Shown here: positions 34,667 to 43,006 of the stretch, piece by piece | Layout: every line of letters starts with the position of its first letter | Position numbering within the stretch: position 1 is the stretch's first letter | NCBI GenBank assembly: GCA_021731025.1 | Contig: JAKFYD010000018.1 | Location: 1 to 60,958, forward strand | DNA: 60,958 nucleotides | From: Pseudobdellovibrionaceae bacterium | GTDB taxonomy: Bacteria; Bdellovibrionota; Bdellovibrionia; Bdellovibrionales; Bdellovibrionaceae | Direction of reading: 5' to 3' | Made by a program: the position numbers and the translations under genes | Notes under the pieces: generated by a model | The model's database searches: none | Told to the model about the DNA's origin: nothing | The model's input: only the letters and a program-made list of their open reading frames with translations

Positions 34667-37465
34667 ATGGTGAAGTTGAAATTGGCTTTGAAAAAAATCA
34701 TTTACGTTGGGCTGCTTTCTTTAGCATTTTCAGCCAAGGCGGCAGAGTCCTTACGTGGACAAATTGCTTTTCAAGAAGACACGGTTCATTTTGAGCTTAA
34801 TGGAGCAAAAGACTGGGTCTATGATCTGCAAAAGAAACAGGTTGGGAAAAAATGGCAAGCCGAAATGCTTGTTCAAGGCTTAGACGAGAAAACAGAACAG
34901 AACCTACTTAAGTTCAAAAATGATTTAATTTCTTCGATTAAAGTTTCACGCCAAGAGATTGATGGCAAAGTGAAAATTGTTTTTAATTTAGCTCATGGGG
35001 ATGTCGAAGTTTTTGATTATCTGACAGATCAGCCTTCACGGCTGATTGTAGATTTCTACGAGAACGAAAAAAGTAAACCTGTTGCGAAAGCAAATGCAGC
35101 TCTTCCGGAAAAGGCAGTGACAAAAAAATCAAACATCGCTGAAAAGAAAAAGGGTAGCCAACGAAAGCCAGCGACGGCAGATTATTTAGCCGTTAATGAT
35201 CAAGGTGCATTGTCTGCACAAATGACTGAAACTAAAGGCTCTTCTTTAAACCGCGGAATTTTTGACGGAGCCGATCCCTTTTTCGAGCGTTTCAGTATGA
35301 AAGACCATGAAATTAAGGAAGACGCGATCATTAAGAGCAAAGAAAATTACTATATTTCTTTCCCTCAGGTTGATTTTGTCCCGGTGGATTTTGAAAAAAT
35401 CATTCAGGCACCAAATGTTTATTCGATAGCTCCTAAAGACACGGCTGAAAATAAACAAGCTCGTTTGCTAATGACTCTTTTTGAACGTCGACGAAATCTT
35501 GTTTATTTAAAAACTTTGGCCTGGTTCAACGAAAAATATCCTGAATCTGAATACAACGAAGTCTTAGATATGATGACGGCTGATATCTATCTGCGCGAGT
35601 GGAGAGAGAAAAATGATGCCCGAGCTTTTTCATTGGCTCAACAAAAGCTGCAAAGCTATGTGCAAAAAAATCCAACCTCTTTAAAAACAGAAAAGGCCTC
35701 CTTTCTTTTAGGAGCCTTAAATTACGTTAAGGGGGATTACTTTGAAGCTCTGCGATTTTTCCTGACCCATAAAGAAAATAAAGACTTTCCAGAAAAAGCT
35801 CATTCGAAAGACCTGGCTCAGTTGGGAATGGCTCTGTCTTTTATGAAAATAAAAAAATACAAAGAAGCAGCCGACACCATGACCGAGCTTCAGGAAAAAA
35901 CGCCTTCAGAGCAGATAAAAAAGGAAGCTGCCTTTCGTATGGGAGACATTCATTTCGCCGCCCAAGATCATAAAAAGGCGATCGAAGAATATCAGAAAGC
36001 TCATAAATTATTTCCAGCCGCAATTCCTGATTTCCCCAACTCTATTTACAATCAAGCGCAGGCCTATTTTGATTTGGGTCAGTTTCGCGAAAGCCTTAAT
36101 GTTTTTCGAGAATTTATTAAGCTTAACCCCAATCATGAAAATATCGCCTACGCGATGACTCGGATTGGGGAAATTTTAGAAATTTTGGGTGCCGATCGTG
36201 AAAAAGTTCTTGGTGCTTATTTGGAAACTTATTTCCGAAACGGTGAAAGTCCAACGGCTATCGTTGCTCGCTTGCGTATGCTCAGTGCGCGCATGGCCGG
36301 CATGAAGGCCAAAGAAGTCGATCAAACCACGCAACAGATTTTAGATCTGTCGAAAAAAGTTAGTTTGCCTGGAATAGAACAGTTTTCAACAGTGATGATT
36401 GCTGATGGATTTAAAAATCGGGGAGAGCATCAAAAAGCCATCGATCTTCTTTCCTCTTATTACCAACTGAATCCAAACACTGTGGATACAAAACTCTTTC
36501 AAAAGCGAATTATCGCCAACATCAATGAAAAGATTGTCGACGAATTGAATCAAGGCCGCTTTATTCAAGCTTTGAAAACTCACAAAAAATACACCGAAAC
36601 CTGGTTAAAATTTTCGCAAAGGACAGACACCACTTACCATTTAGGGCGAGCCTACGAAATGGCGGGTGCTCCTCAAGAAGCTGCGAAATACTATCAGACT
36701 GTATTGAATAAGCTTTATGCCTTACAGGGAACTCAAGAAGGTAAAGAAAAATTTGTGAATGAAAAACTACCTTCATTGGAAACCTTGAACTTACGAATGG
36801 CCCAAGTTGAACAGCATCAGTCACGGTGGAATCAAGCTTATAACTTTTTAAAGAATATTAAAAATCCAGAACAGATGAGTGAAGATGATCAAATCGAACG
36901 CATTTTGTTGGCCGTGAAAGTTTTTGAAAATCGGGGCGATTTAAGTTCAGCTGTCAGATATTTAACAGAAGTTTTAAATGTATGGCGGGGACAAGCTGAA
37001 AAAGTGGCTTCACCTTATTATCAATTGGGTCTTCTGGAAGAAAAGCAAAACCGCAAAGACCAAGCTATGGCTTCTTTTGAAAAAGTTCGCACTTTGATGA
37101 ATGATACTCAATCAGTGGATGCGGAAGTGTACTTCAGATCTCTCGAAAAATTAGCCAGTCTTCAGTTGGAAAAAAACAATAAAGAAGAAGCCGTAAAAAT
37201 TTATTCAGAGATTTTGGAAAAATTCGAAGACAAACGTCCTTTGGCTTCCATGCGCTACCGTCTAGGAAAAATTCAGTTTGATCAGGGGAATTTACAAAAG
37301 GCCAACGAAATTTGGTCGCAATTCAAGGGAAATAATTCAGATTTCTGGAAGAATCTAGCCCAGGAGCAGTTGCAAAGTTCTGACTGGAAACAAAATTACA
37401 AAAAATATATCCAACGTATTCCTGCAATGACCGATAAGGAGGCAAAACCAAATGCCATCAATTGA
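34667..37465 (+). CDS. Large secreted AMIN-like / TPR protein at the head of the flagellar cluster
   Basis: The 932-residue protein has a signal peptide (about residues 1-25, ending AKAAE). Its N-terminal domain (26-135) looks like an AMIN domain, with alternating strands ending RLIVDFYENE; AMIN domains bind peptidoglycan in amidases and secretins. A Lys/Ala-rich linker follows. Residues 260-920 are helical TPR-like repeats (for example FRMGDIHFAAQDHKKAIEEYQKA and YNQAQAYFDLGQFRESLNVF). ATG at 34667, GTG at 34670 and TTG at 34676 are all possible starts; an AGGA site best suits the last. A periplasmic scaffold or motor-linked role is inferred from its place as first gene after a sigma-54 promoter, overlapping the next gene by 14 bases. 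Confidence 0.85.
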   Translation: MVKLKLALKKIIYVGLLSLAFSAKAAESLRGQIAFQEDTVHFELNGAKDWVYDLQKKQVGKKWQAEMLVQGLDEKTEQNLLKFKNDLISSIKVSRQEIDGKVKIVFNLAHGDVEVFDYLTDQPSRLIVDFYENEKSKPVAKANAALPEKAVTKKSNIAEKKKGSQRKPATADYLAVNDQGALSAQMTETKGSSLNRGIFDGADPFFERFSMKDHEIKEDAIIKSKENYYISFPQVDFVPVDFEKIIQAPNVYSIAPKDTAENKQARLLMTLFERRRNLVYLKTLAWFNEKYPESEYNEVLDMMTADIYLREWREKNDARAFSLAQQKLQSYVQKNPTSLKTEKASFLLGALNYVKGDYFEALRFFLTHKENKDFPEKAHSKDLAQLGMALSFMKIKKYKEAADTMTELQEKTPSEQIKKEAAFRMGDIHFAAQDHKKAIEEYQKAHKLFPAAIPDFPNSIYNQAQAYFDLGQFRESLNVFREFIKLNPNHENIAYAMTRIGEILEILGADREKVLGAYLETYFRNGESPTAIVARLRMLSARMAGMKAKEVDQTTQQILDLSKKVSLPGIEQFSTVMIADGFKNRGEHQKAIDLLSSYYQLNPNTVDTKLFQKRIIANINEKIVDELNQGRFIQALKTHKKYTETWLKFSQRTDTTYHLGRAYEMAGAPQEAAKYYQTVLNKLYALQGTQEGKEKFVNEKLPSLETLNLRMAQVEQHQSRWNQAYNFLKNIKNPEQMSEDDQIERILLAVKVFENRGDLSSAVRYLTEVLNVWRGQAEKVASPYYQLGLLEEKQNRKDQAMASFEKVRTLMNDTQSVDAEVYFRSLEKLASLQLEKNNKEEAVKIYSEILEKFEDKRPLASMRYRLGKIQFDQGNLQKANEIWSQFKGNNSDFWKNLAQEQLQSSDWKQNYKKYIQRIPAMTDKEAKPNAIN

Positions 37466-38312
37466 TCTTGATCGAGTCCATTTTGAATCCAATGAACTCA
37501 GCCAGTTATTTTCATTTTTAAAACGGACTGTGCAGACTGCAGCTCCAATTCATATTTCAGGGCCAGCCGGTGTAGGTAAGACAACATGGGCGCAATGGCT
37601 TATGACTCAATGGCCCAGCCTAAGTGTTAAAGAAATGGATGGACGTGAAGTCACTTTGCAATTCTTTCGTCGTATGACTGAAGCGATGAGCTCGGGTCTC
37701 ATTTGCATTGAAAATGTGGATATGGTGGATTTGTCCACGCAAAAAGAGATTGCTGATTTCTTAGAGCAAAGAAATCATGGTCAACAAATTAAGGTAATTA
37801 CAACTTCGCGAAAGAAGCTCAGAGACCTAGTGGCTGAGGAGCAATTCCGTTTGGATCTTTTTTGCCGTCTGAGCGTCTTGCAAGTTGAACTTCCGTCATT
37901 AAAAAATATCCGAGAAGAAGTTCTACCCGTGGCTCATTTTTATCTGCGTGTTTTCGAGATTCTTTACAAAAAGGGTCCACTGAATTTCACAGACGGAGCT
38001 ATGAATAAATTAGCTCAGGCTTCTTGGGCAGGAAATTTCACCGAGCTGGAAAGTGTTGTTGAAAGATCGGTTGTGCTCGCTCAAAGTCCCACTATTGGCG
38101 AAGAGAATATTGTTTTTCAATTTCAAGACAACCGAACTCAATCAGCCGATATGCCCGCTGGTCTGTCTCTTTCTGAAATGGAAAGACGTCTTATTTTACA
38201 AACCTTGAAACTCACCGATCAAAACCGCACCAAGGCGGCACAGATTTTAGGAATTAGTATTAGAACTTTAAGAAACAAACTTCACGAATACAAAGAGGCA
38301 GGTCATTTATGA
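37452..38312 (+). CDS. Degenerate sigma-54 activator-like regulator (AAA+ and Fis-type helix-turn-helix)
   Basis: The 286-residue protein resembles the central and DNA-binding domains of NtrC/FleQ-type activators but lacks a receiver. Walker A is intact (GPAGVGKTT, 37-45). The stretch from Walker A to Walker B is about 20 residues too short and has no GAFTGA loop, the element that contacts sigma-54. Walker B reads ICIEN instead of LFLDE, and sensor II reads GNFTELES, losing the conserved Arg of GNIRELEN. The C-terminal helix-turn-helix is complete (NRTKAAQILGISIRTLRNKL). It should bind DNA but is unlikely to open sigma-54 complexes. It may be a repressor, anti-activator or partner of an active activator. 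It overlaps genes on both sides (14 and 4 bases). Confidence 0.88.
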   Translation: MPSIDLDRVHFESNELSQLFSFLKRTVQTAAPIHISGPAGVGKTTWAQWLMTQWPSLSVKEMDGREVTLQFFRRMTEAMSSGLICIENVDMVDLSTQKEIADFLEQRNHGQQIKVITTSRKKLRDLVAEEQFRLDLFCRLSVLQVELPSLKNIREEVLPVAHFYLRVFEILYKKGPLNFTDGAMNKLAQASWAGNFTELESVVERSVVLAQSPTIGEENIVFQFQDNRTQSADMPAGLSLSEMERRLILQTLKLTDQNRTKAAQILGISIRTLRNKLHEYKEAGHL

Positions 38313-38713
38313 GTTTATTTGATAAAACCAGTGCAGCCTTGCAAACATCGCTTTCCATGCGGCAGCTTCGACACAACGTCACGGCTTCGAACATCGCCAA
38401 TGCAGAAACACCGGGATATCACGCTCAAAAGATGGATTTTGAAGAAGCTTTGGCTCGGTCAGTGGATTTGGACGGGCTGCGTGGAATGAGCACCTCCAAC
38501 GAAAAGCATTTTTCAGTTGGTGGACCAACAGCAAAAGTTCGCCCCGATATTTATGAAAACCCCGAAGGTGCTATCAACAATGATGGCAACACCGTTGACC
38601 TGGAAAAAGAAATGTCGGCCTTGTCAGAGAATGCCATTCTGTACAAAGCGGCTTTGCAAATGATCAATAAAAAAATGGCGGCTTTAAAATACGCTGCTTC
38701 GGAAGGTCGGTAA
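38309..38713 (+). CDS. flgB: Flagellar proximal rod protein FlgB
   Basis: The 134-residue rod protein has the family N-terminus with LRHNVTASNIANAETPGYHAQK and a C-terminal helix (ENAILYKAALQMINKK) that pairs in the rod. It overlaps the preceding regulator gene by 4 bases, and flgC follows after three. FlgB, FlgC and FliE build the base of the rod on the MS ring. Confidence 0.95.
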   Translation: MSLFDKTSAALQTSLSMRQLRHNVTASNIANAETPGYHAQKMDFEEALARSVDLDGLRGMSTSNEKHFSVGGPTAKVRPDIYENPEGAINNDGNTVDLEKEMSALSENAILYKAALQMINKKMAALKYAASEGR

Positions 38714-38716
38714 TCT

Positions 38717-39160
38717 ATGGCTGATTTTTTAACGGGAATGAGAATCAGTGGCAGCGGAATGACAGCGCAACGAACGCGCTTGAATACCATTTCTAGCAAT
38801 ATCGCGAACATCAATACGACACAAACTCCTGAAGGTGGACCCTATCGTAAAAAAGATGTGGTGTTCGAAGCCATGCCCGATGCCAGAAATTTTGGTGAAA
38901 TTATCTCTTCGACGGATCCTAAAGGAAGTTTTCAACGGGTCCAGGTCACCGATGTGATTTCTGATCGAAAAGCTCCCATTTTGAAGTACGAGCCAGACCA
39001 TCCGGATGCAAATCCCGAAGGCTATGTGGCTTATCCCAATATTAATTTAATGGAAGAAATGACAAACATGATTCAAGCTTCGCGAGCTTACGAGGCTAAC
39101 GTCTCGGCTTTGCAGGCAAGTAAAGATATGGCTCTGAGTTCTTTAGAAATTGGCAGATAA
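38717..39160 (+). CDS. flgC: Flagellar proximal rod protein FlgC
   Basis: The 147-residue rod protein shows GSGMTAQRTRLNTISSNIANINTTQTPEG near the start, a YVAYPNINLMEEMTNMIQASRAYEANVSAL block and a C-terminal helix, all typical of FlgC. It sits between flgB and fliE in the usual order. Confidence 0.95.
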   Translation: MADFLTGMRISGSGMTAQRTRLNTISSNIANINTTQTPEGGPYRKKDVVFEAMPDARNFGEIISSTDPKGSFQRVQVTDVISDRKAPILKYEPDHPDANPEGYVAYPNINLMEEMTNMIQASRAYEANVSALQASKDMALSSLEIGR

Positions 39161-39179
39161 TAAGAATTGAGGTTTAACC

Positions 39180-39536
39180 ATGGATGGTTTTACGGTCTCG
39201 AATTCAAATAAGTTTTTAAATACCGGTTTGTCATCGGCAGAGGGGCAATCTCTTCGCGTTGATAAACCATCGATCAGTGGCCCCTCGGTCACGGGTGAAA
39301 CTTCGTCGACCGATGGGAAAAGCTTTGCGGACACGTTGAAAGACGCTGTCGGTAACGTGAATCAGTTGCAAAAAACATCAGATAAAAAAATGCAAGATTT
39401 GGCGACGGGACGTACAGACAATGTGGCCGACGTGATGATCACTGCGGAAAAAGCAGACATCGCTTTGCGAGTGATGGTGCAAGTTCGCAATAAAATTATC
39501 GACGCTTATAACGAAATAATGAAAATGCAAGTTTAG
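39180..39536 (+). CDS. fliE: Flagellar hook-basal body protein FliE
   Basis: The 118-residue protein has the FliE C-terminal domain: FADTLKDAVGNVNQLQKTSDKKMQDLATG, then VADVMITAEKADIALRVMVQVRNKIIDAYNEIMKMQV. The first 45 residues are poorly conserved, as usual. It joins the rod to the MS ring. Confidence 0.93.
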   Translation: MDGFTVSNSNKFLNTGLSSAEGQSLRVDKPSISGPSVTGETSSTDGKSFADTLKDAVGNVNQLQKTSDKKMQDLATGRTDNVADVMITAEKADIALRVMVQVRNKIIDAYNEIMKMQV

Positions 39537-39553
39537 GTTCATGGAGGGGTGAG

Positions 39554-41206
39554 TTGAATAAAATTATTGGTGGAATCGTCCTGCAGTTCAGAGAGTTCTT
39601 TAAAAATTTGGGTCCAACCAAAAGACTTTCGATTATTACCGTTTCTGCCATTGCTGTCGCAGCCATTGTGGCGATGGGTATAATGGTTTCCGGAAAAGAT
39701 TACGTTCCTTTGTTGACGAATGTCCCTTCGGAACAAATGCCTGCCATTGTTGCTAAGCTGAATGAAAAGAATGTGCCTTTTCAAATTAAGGAAGACGGAA
39801 AAACCATTTCAATTCCCAAAGAAATTTTACACTCGACACAAATGACCCTCATGTCAGAGATGGGCTCAAGCCGTGTAGGAACAATCGGTTTAGAAATTTT
39901 TGAAAAGCAAGATTTTGGAATTAATTCTTACGCTCAAAAAATTAATTATCAGCGGGCCTTACAAGGCGAGCTGATGCGTGCGATCAATACTTTGACAGCA
40001 GTAAAGCAGTCAAAAGTGATTTTAGCTTTACCCAATAAGAAAACTTTTCTAGAAGAAGGCGGTCAACCCTCGGCTTCCGTTGTCGTTGAACTTCACCAAG
40101 GCAAAGAACTTTCTCCGGAACAGATCCGTGGGATTCGATACCTGGTGGCCAATGCCGTAGAAAATATGGACAGTGAAAAAGTCACCGTTCTGGATGAAAA
40201 GGGAAAAGTTTTGACCCGTCATTCTGATGGATCAACAGCGGGTTCTAACGAAATTTTGGATTTGAAACAAAAAATTGAATCTGAAATGGAAGGTCGGATT
40301 GAATCGCTGCTCAGCAAAATAGTGGGACAAGCCAAAGTTATTGCCAAAGTGAACGCTTCCCTGAATCACAAAATTGTTCAGTCCGTGGAAGAATCTGTGG
40401 ATCCCGAAAAAACCGCGATCCGCAGCCAACAGAGTGAAGAGGAATCTTTGGATGGAGCAAGAACAAATCCTGCCGGAGTTCCAGGTTCGCGATCGAATTT
40501 GCCCGGTGCCGAAGATGCCGGCCAAGTGGGTTTCAAACAAGACGTTAAAAAAGAAATCAAAACGACAAACTACGACGTTCCTAAAACTGTGAGAAATATT
40601 AAAGAAGCCGCGGGTAACGTAGAAAGAATCAGTGTTGCTGTCGTTGTTGATGGGGCTATGAAGACCATCACGAAAGAAGACGGAACAACAGAGATTCAAT
40701 ATGTTCCCAGAACGGCCGACGAGCTTCAAAAGTATGAAGCCTTAGTGAAAAGCACCATCGGTTTCAGTCAAAGCCGTGGGGACTCGGTAAAAATTGAAAA
40801 CATGCAGTTTCAACCCGAAGATTTTTCAGAAGCTGAAAAGTTGTTAACCAACTTGGAGCGAAGAAAACTTTTGCATGCCTTGTTTAAATGGGCCTTGCTG
40901 GGATTTAGTTTAGCTCTTTTCTTTTTCATCGTTGTTCGTCCTTTCATGCAGTGGATTACCGACAGCTTCCAAGACACTGTTGAAGAGATGTTGCCACGAA
41001 CAATTGAAGAGCTTGAAGAGTTGCAATCTGTAGATAACACATTACCTGGGATGTCGTCGGCCTTACCTGTCTTACAGGAATCCATTGATCCTGAAAAAGC
41101 CGAGAGTGAATTACTGAAAGATCGAATTATGAGCTTAATGCAAAAAGATGAAGAAAAGGCAGCGAATGCTTTTGGAATGTGGTTAGTCAGAAGGGACGAG
41201 AGATAA
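39554..41206 (+). CDS. fliF: Flagellar MS-ring protein FliF
   Basis: The 550-residue protein starts at a TTG after a strong GGAGGGG site (39543-39549). It has two membrane helices (about 25-45 and 438-458), bracketing the periplasmic ring-building domains (YVPLLTNVPSEQMPAIVAKLNEKNVPF and ALQGELMRAINTL). The cytoplasmic C-terminal tail, which holds FliG, follows the second helix. The middle region has an unstructured stretch of Asn, Pro and Gly near 300. Its stop and the fliG start share one base (TAATG), so stoichiometry may be set by coupling. Confidence 0.96.
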   Translation: MNKIIGGIVLQFREFFKNLGPTKRLSIITVSAIAVAAIVAMGIMVSGKDYVPLLTNVPSEQMPAIVAKLNEKNVPFQIKEDGKTISIPKEILHSTQMTLMSEMGSSRVGTIGLEIFEKQDFGINSYAQKINYQRALQGELMRAINTLTAVKQSKVILALPNKKTFLEEGGQPSASVVVELHQGKELSPEQIRGIRYLVANAVENMDSEKVTVLDEKGKVLTRHSDGSTAGSNEILDLKQKIESEMEGRIESLLSKIVGQAKVIAKVNASLNHKIVQSVEESVDPEKTAIRSQQSEEESLDGARTNPAGVPGSRSNLPGAEDAGQVGFKQDVKKEIKTTNYDVPKTVRNIKEAAGNVERISVAVVVDGAMKTITKEDGTTEIQYVPRTADELQKYEALVKSTIGFSQSRGDSVKIENMQFQPEDFSEAEKLLTNLERRKLLHALFKWALLGFSLALFFFIVVRPFMQWITDSFQDTVEEMLPRTIEELEELQSVDNTLPGMSSALPVLQESIDPEKAESELLKDRIMSLMQKDEEKAANAFGMWLVRRDER

Positions 41207-42240
41207 TGAAAATTCAAAAAGCCGAAAATATAGAATATGAAGGCTTGAAAGGTTTCGATAAAGCCGCAATCCTGATTAATTATTTAGGCCGTGATGCTGT
41301 TAAAATTCTATTACGACGTATGGATGACGGTGATATCCGCAAACTTATCAGCGTGATGTCAAAATATCGCGTTGTTCCTGTGCACGTCACTAAAAGGGTG
41401 CTTGAAGAATTTTACGAAATGATCAGTGAATCTGACGAATATATCTTTTCAGAATCCATCTCTAACAAAGATACAATAGTTGATGCCTTAGGAGAAGAAA
41501 GAGCCCGTGGAATTCTTGGGGGTTTAAATATCGGTGGTGCAACTCAAAAATCAATCGAGTCTCTGGAAATGGTGGATGCAAAGTCTTTGGCGACCTTCTT
41601 AGTGAACGAACATCCACAAACGGTTGCAGTTATTTTGGCCCATCTTGAGCCCGAGAAAAAAGGCGAAGTTCTTAAACGTTTGCCTGAAGCTCTTCAAGCT
41701 GAAGTGGTTCTGCGAATGGCGAATCTTGAGCATGTTGATCCCGAACTGATCAATGAAATTGATCGCGTTCTTAAAAATCAATTGGCGAATTCAGCGACGG
41801 TCGAACAATCGGCACTGGGCGGAGTTCAACCCGTGGCAGAGATGCTCAACGTTATGGATAAAAATACAGAAACATCGATCATGTCCCGCTTGGAAGAAAA
41901 AGATCCCTTGCTGGCCGAAGAGATTCGCAAACTTATGTTTGTCTTTGATGATATTGCTAAAATTGATGATCGTGGTATTCAAACTCTTCTTAAAGAAGTT
42001 CCCAACGACAAATTGCTGTTGGCTCTTAAAACTTCCACTGAAGAAATTAGGAATAAGATTTTCAAAAATATTTCACAACGTGCGGCCGAGATGTTGCGAG
42101 AAGATTTATCCAATATGGGACCTTCACGCTTATCCGATGTTGAAGGCGCGCAGCAAGAGATTGTCAATACGGCCCGCCGTTTAGAGGCCGAAGGCAAGAT
42201 CTTGATCGCAAGAGGTGGTTCAGAAGATGCCATGGTCTAA
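41206..42240 (+). CDS. fliG: Flagellar motor switch protein FliG
   Basis: The frame is open from 41179, inside fliF, but the ATG at 41206 overlaps the fliF stop and follows a GGGACGAG site; 344 residues is the usual length. FliG-N begins at LKGFDKAAILINYLG. The middle domain has NEHPQTVAVILAHLEPEKKGEVLKRLP, with the EHPQ motif that binds FliM. The C-terminal torque domain has FVFDDIAKIDDRGIQTLLKEV and TEEIRNKIFKNISQRAAEMLREDL, including the charged residues that meet the stator. It is the rotor part that transmits torque. Confidence 0.97.
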   Translation: MKIQKAENIEYEGLKGFDKAAILINYLGRDAVKILLRRMDDGDIRKLISVMSKYRVVPVHVTKRVLEEFYEMISESDEYIFSESISNKDTIVDALGEERARGILGGLNIGGATQKSIESLEMVDAKSLATFLVNEHPQTVAVILAHLEPEKKGEVLKRLPEALQAEVVLRMANLEHVDPELINEIDRVLKNQLANSATVEQSALGGVQPVAEMLNVMDKNTETSIMSRLEEKDPLLAEEIRKLMFVFDDIAKIDDRGIQTLLKEVPNDKLLLALKTSTEEIRNKIFKNISQRAAEMLREDLSNMGPSRLSDVEGAQQEIVNTARRLEAEGKILIARGGSEDAMV

Positions 42241-43006
42241 AGCCGTCCTTAAAAAGATTTCTGCTGAAAAGCGAGTGCTCGAGTTCATTCCCCAAAAGTT
42301 TGAGCTGGGCACGCCCTCACAAGCTATGGACTATCTGGATAAAAAAGAACAAGGTTCAGATTTTCGCATGAACGATGTCGTGCGAAGACAGACAGGCGTT
42401 GATCGCATTGAAGAAAAAAATCTTCAACGCACCATTGAAGAACGAGCCATTGAAAAATTAAAAAGCATTGAAGAAGAAGCCTATAAAGCGGCTTACCAAT
42501 TGGGTTTGGATGAAGGTGCAAAAAAAGCATTTGAAGAAAGCTCGAAGGTGATTACAGATCATCTGCAAGAATTGAGTAAAGTTTTAAATTCTTTGTCGAC
42601 GATGAAAAAGGATGTTTTTAATGCGAACGAAAGTCATCTGATGCAACTTTTGTTCACGATGGCTGCGAAAATTGCCCAACATCAACTTGATATAAATCCA
42701 GATGCAGTGACTGAGGTCATTCGCAATGCCGTACGTTTAGCCCAGGACGAAGAAGAGATCCGCGTTCAAGTGTCTCAAAATCAGTTTGATTTTATCATGG
42801 GACTTAAAAATGAAACGGGACGTGAATTTGAGTTCTTAAAGAAAATAAAATTTGAAGCCAATCCCAGCATTCGCGATGGAGGTTGTTTAGTTGAAACCAA
42901 CTTCGGTGAAGTTGATGCCCGTGTTGAGCAACGAATTTCTTTGCTCTGGGATGACCTTAAAGAATCTTTGCCCCGAGTAAAAACAAAATTAGTGAGTAAT
43001 TCTTAA
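42227..43006 (+). CDS. fliH: Flagellar export regulator FliH
   Basis: A GTG at 42215 and an ATG at 42227 are both in frame; the ATG gives 259 residues and overlaps fliG by 14 bases. The N-terminus is variable. The middle is a long Glu-rich coiled region with AYQLGLDEGAKKAFEESSK, matching the FliH Ala/Gly-rich helix. The C-terminal domain has MAAKIAQHQLDINPDAVTEVIRNAVRLA and GGCLVETNFGEVDARVEQRISLLWD, typical of FliH/YscL, which holds the FliI ATPase. It shares one base with fliI. Confidence 0.9.
   Translation: MPWSKAVLKKISAEKRVLEFIPQKFELGTPSQAMDYLDKKEQGSDFRMNDVVRRQTGVDRIEEKNLQRTIEERAIEKLKSIEEEAYKAAYQLGLDEGAKKAFEESSKVITDHLQELSKVLNSLSTMKKDVFNANESHLMQLLFTMAAKIAQHQLDINPDAVTEVIRNAVRLAQDEEEIRVQVSQNQFDFIMGLKNETGREFEFLKKIKFEANPSIRDGGCLVETNFGEVDARVEQRISLLWDDLKESLPRVKTKLVSNS

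Noticed and set aside
40232-40729. 165-residue antisense frame in fliF
   Set aside because: Shadow of a conserved flagellar gene; aromatic-rich composition is typical of such frames.
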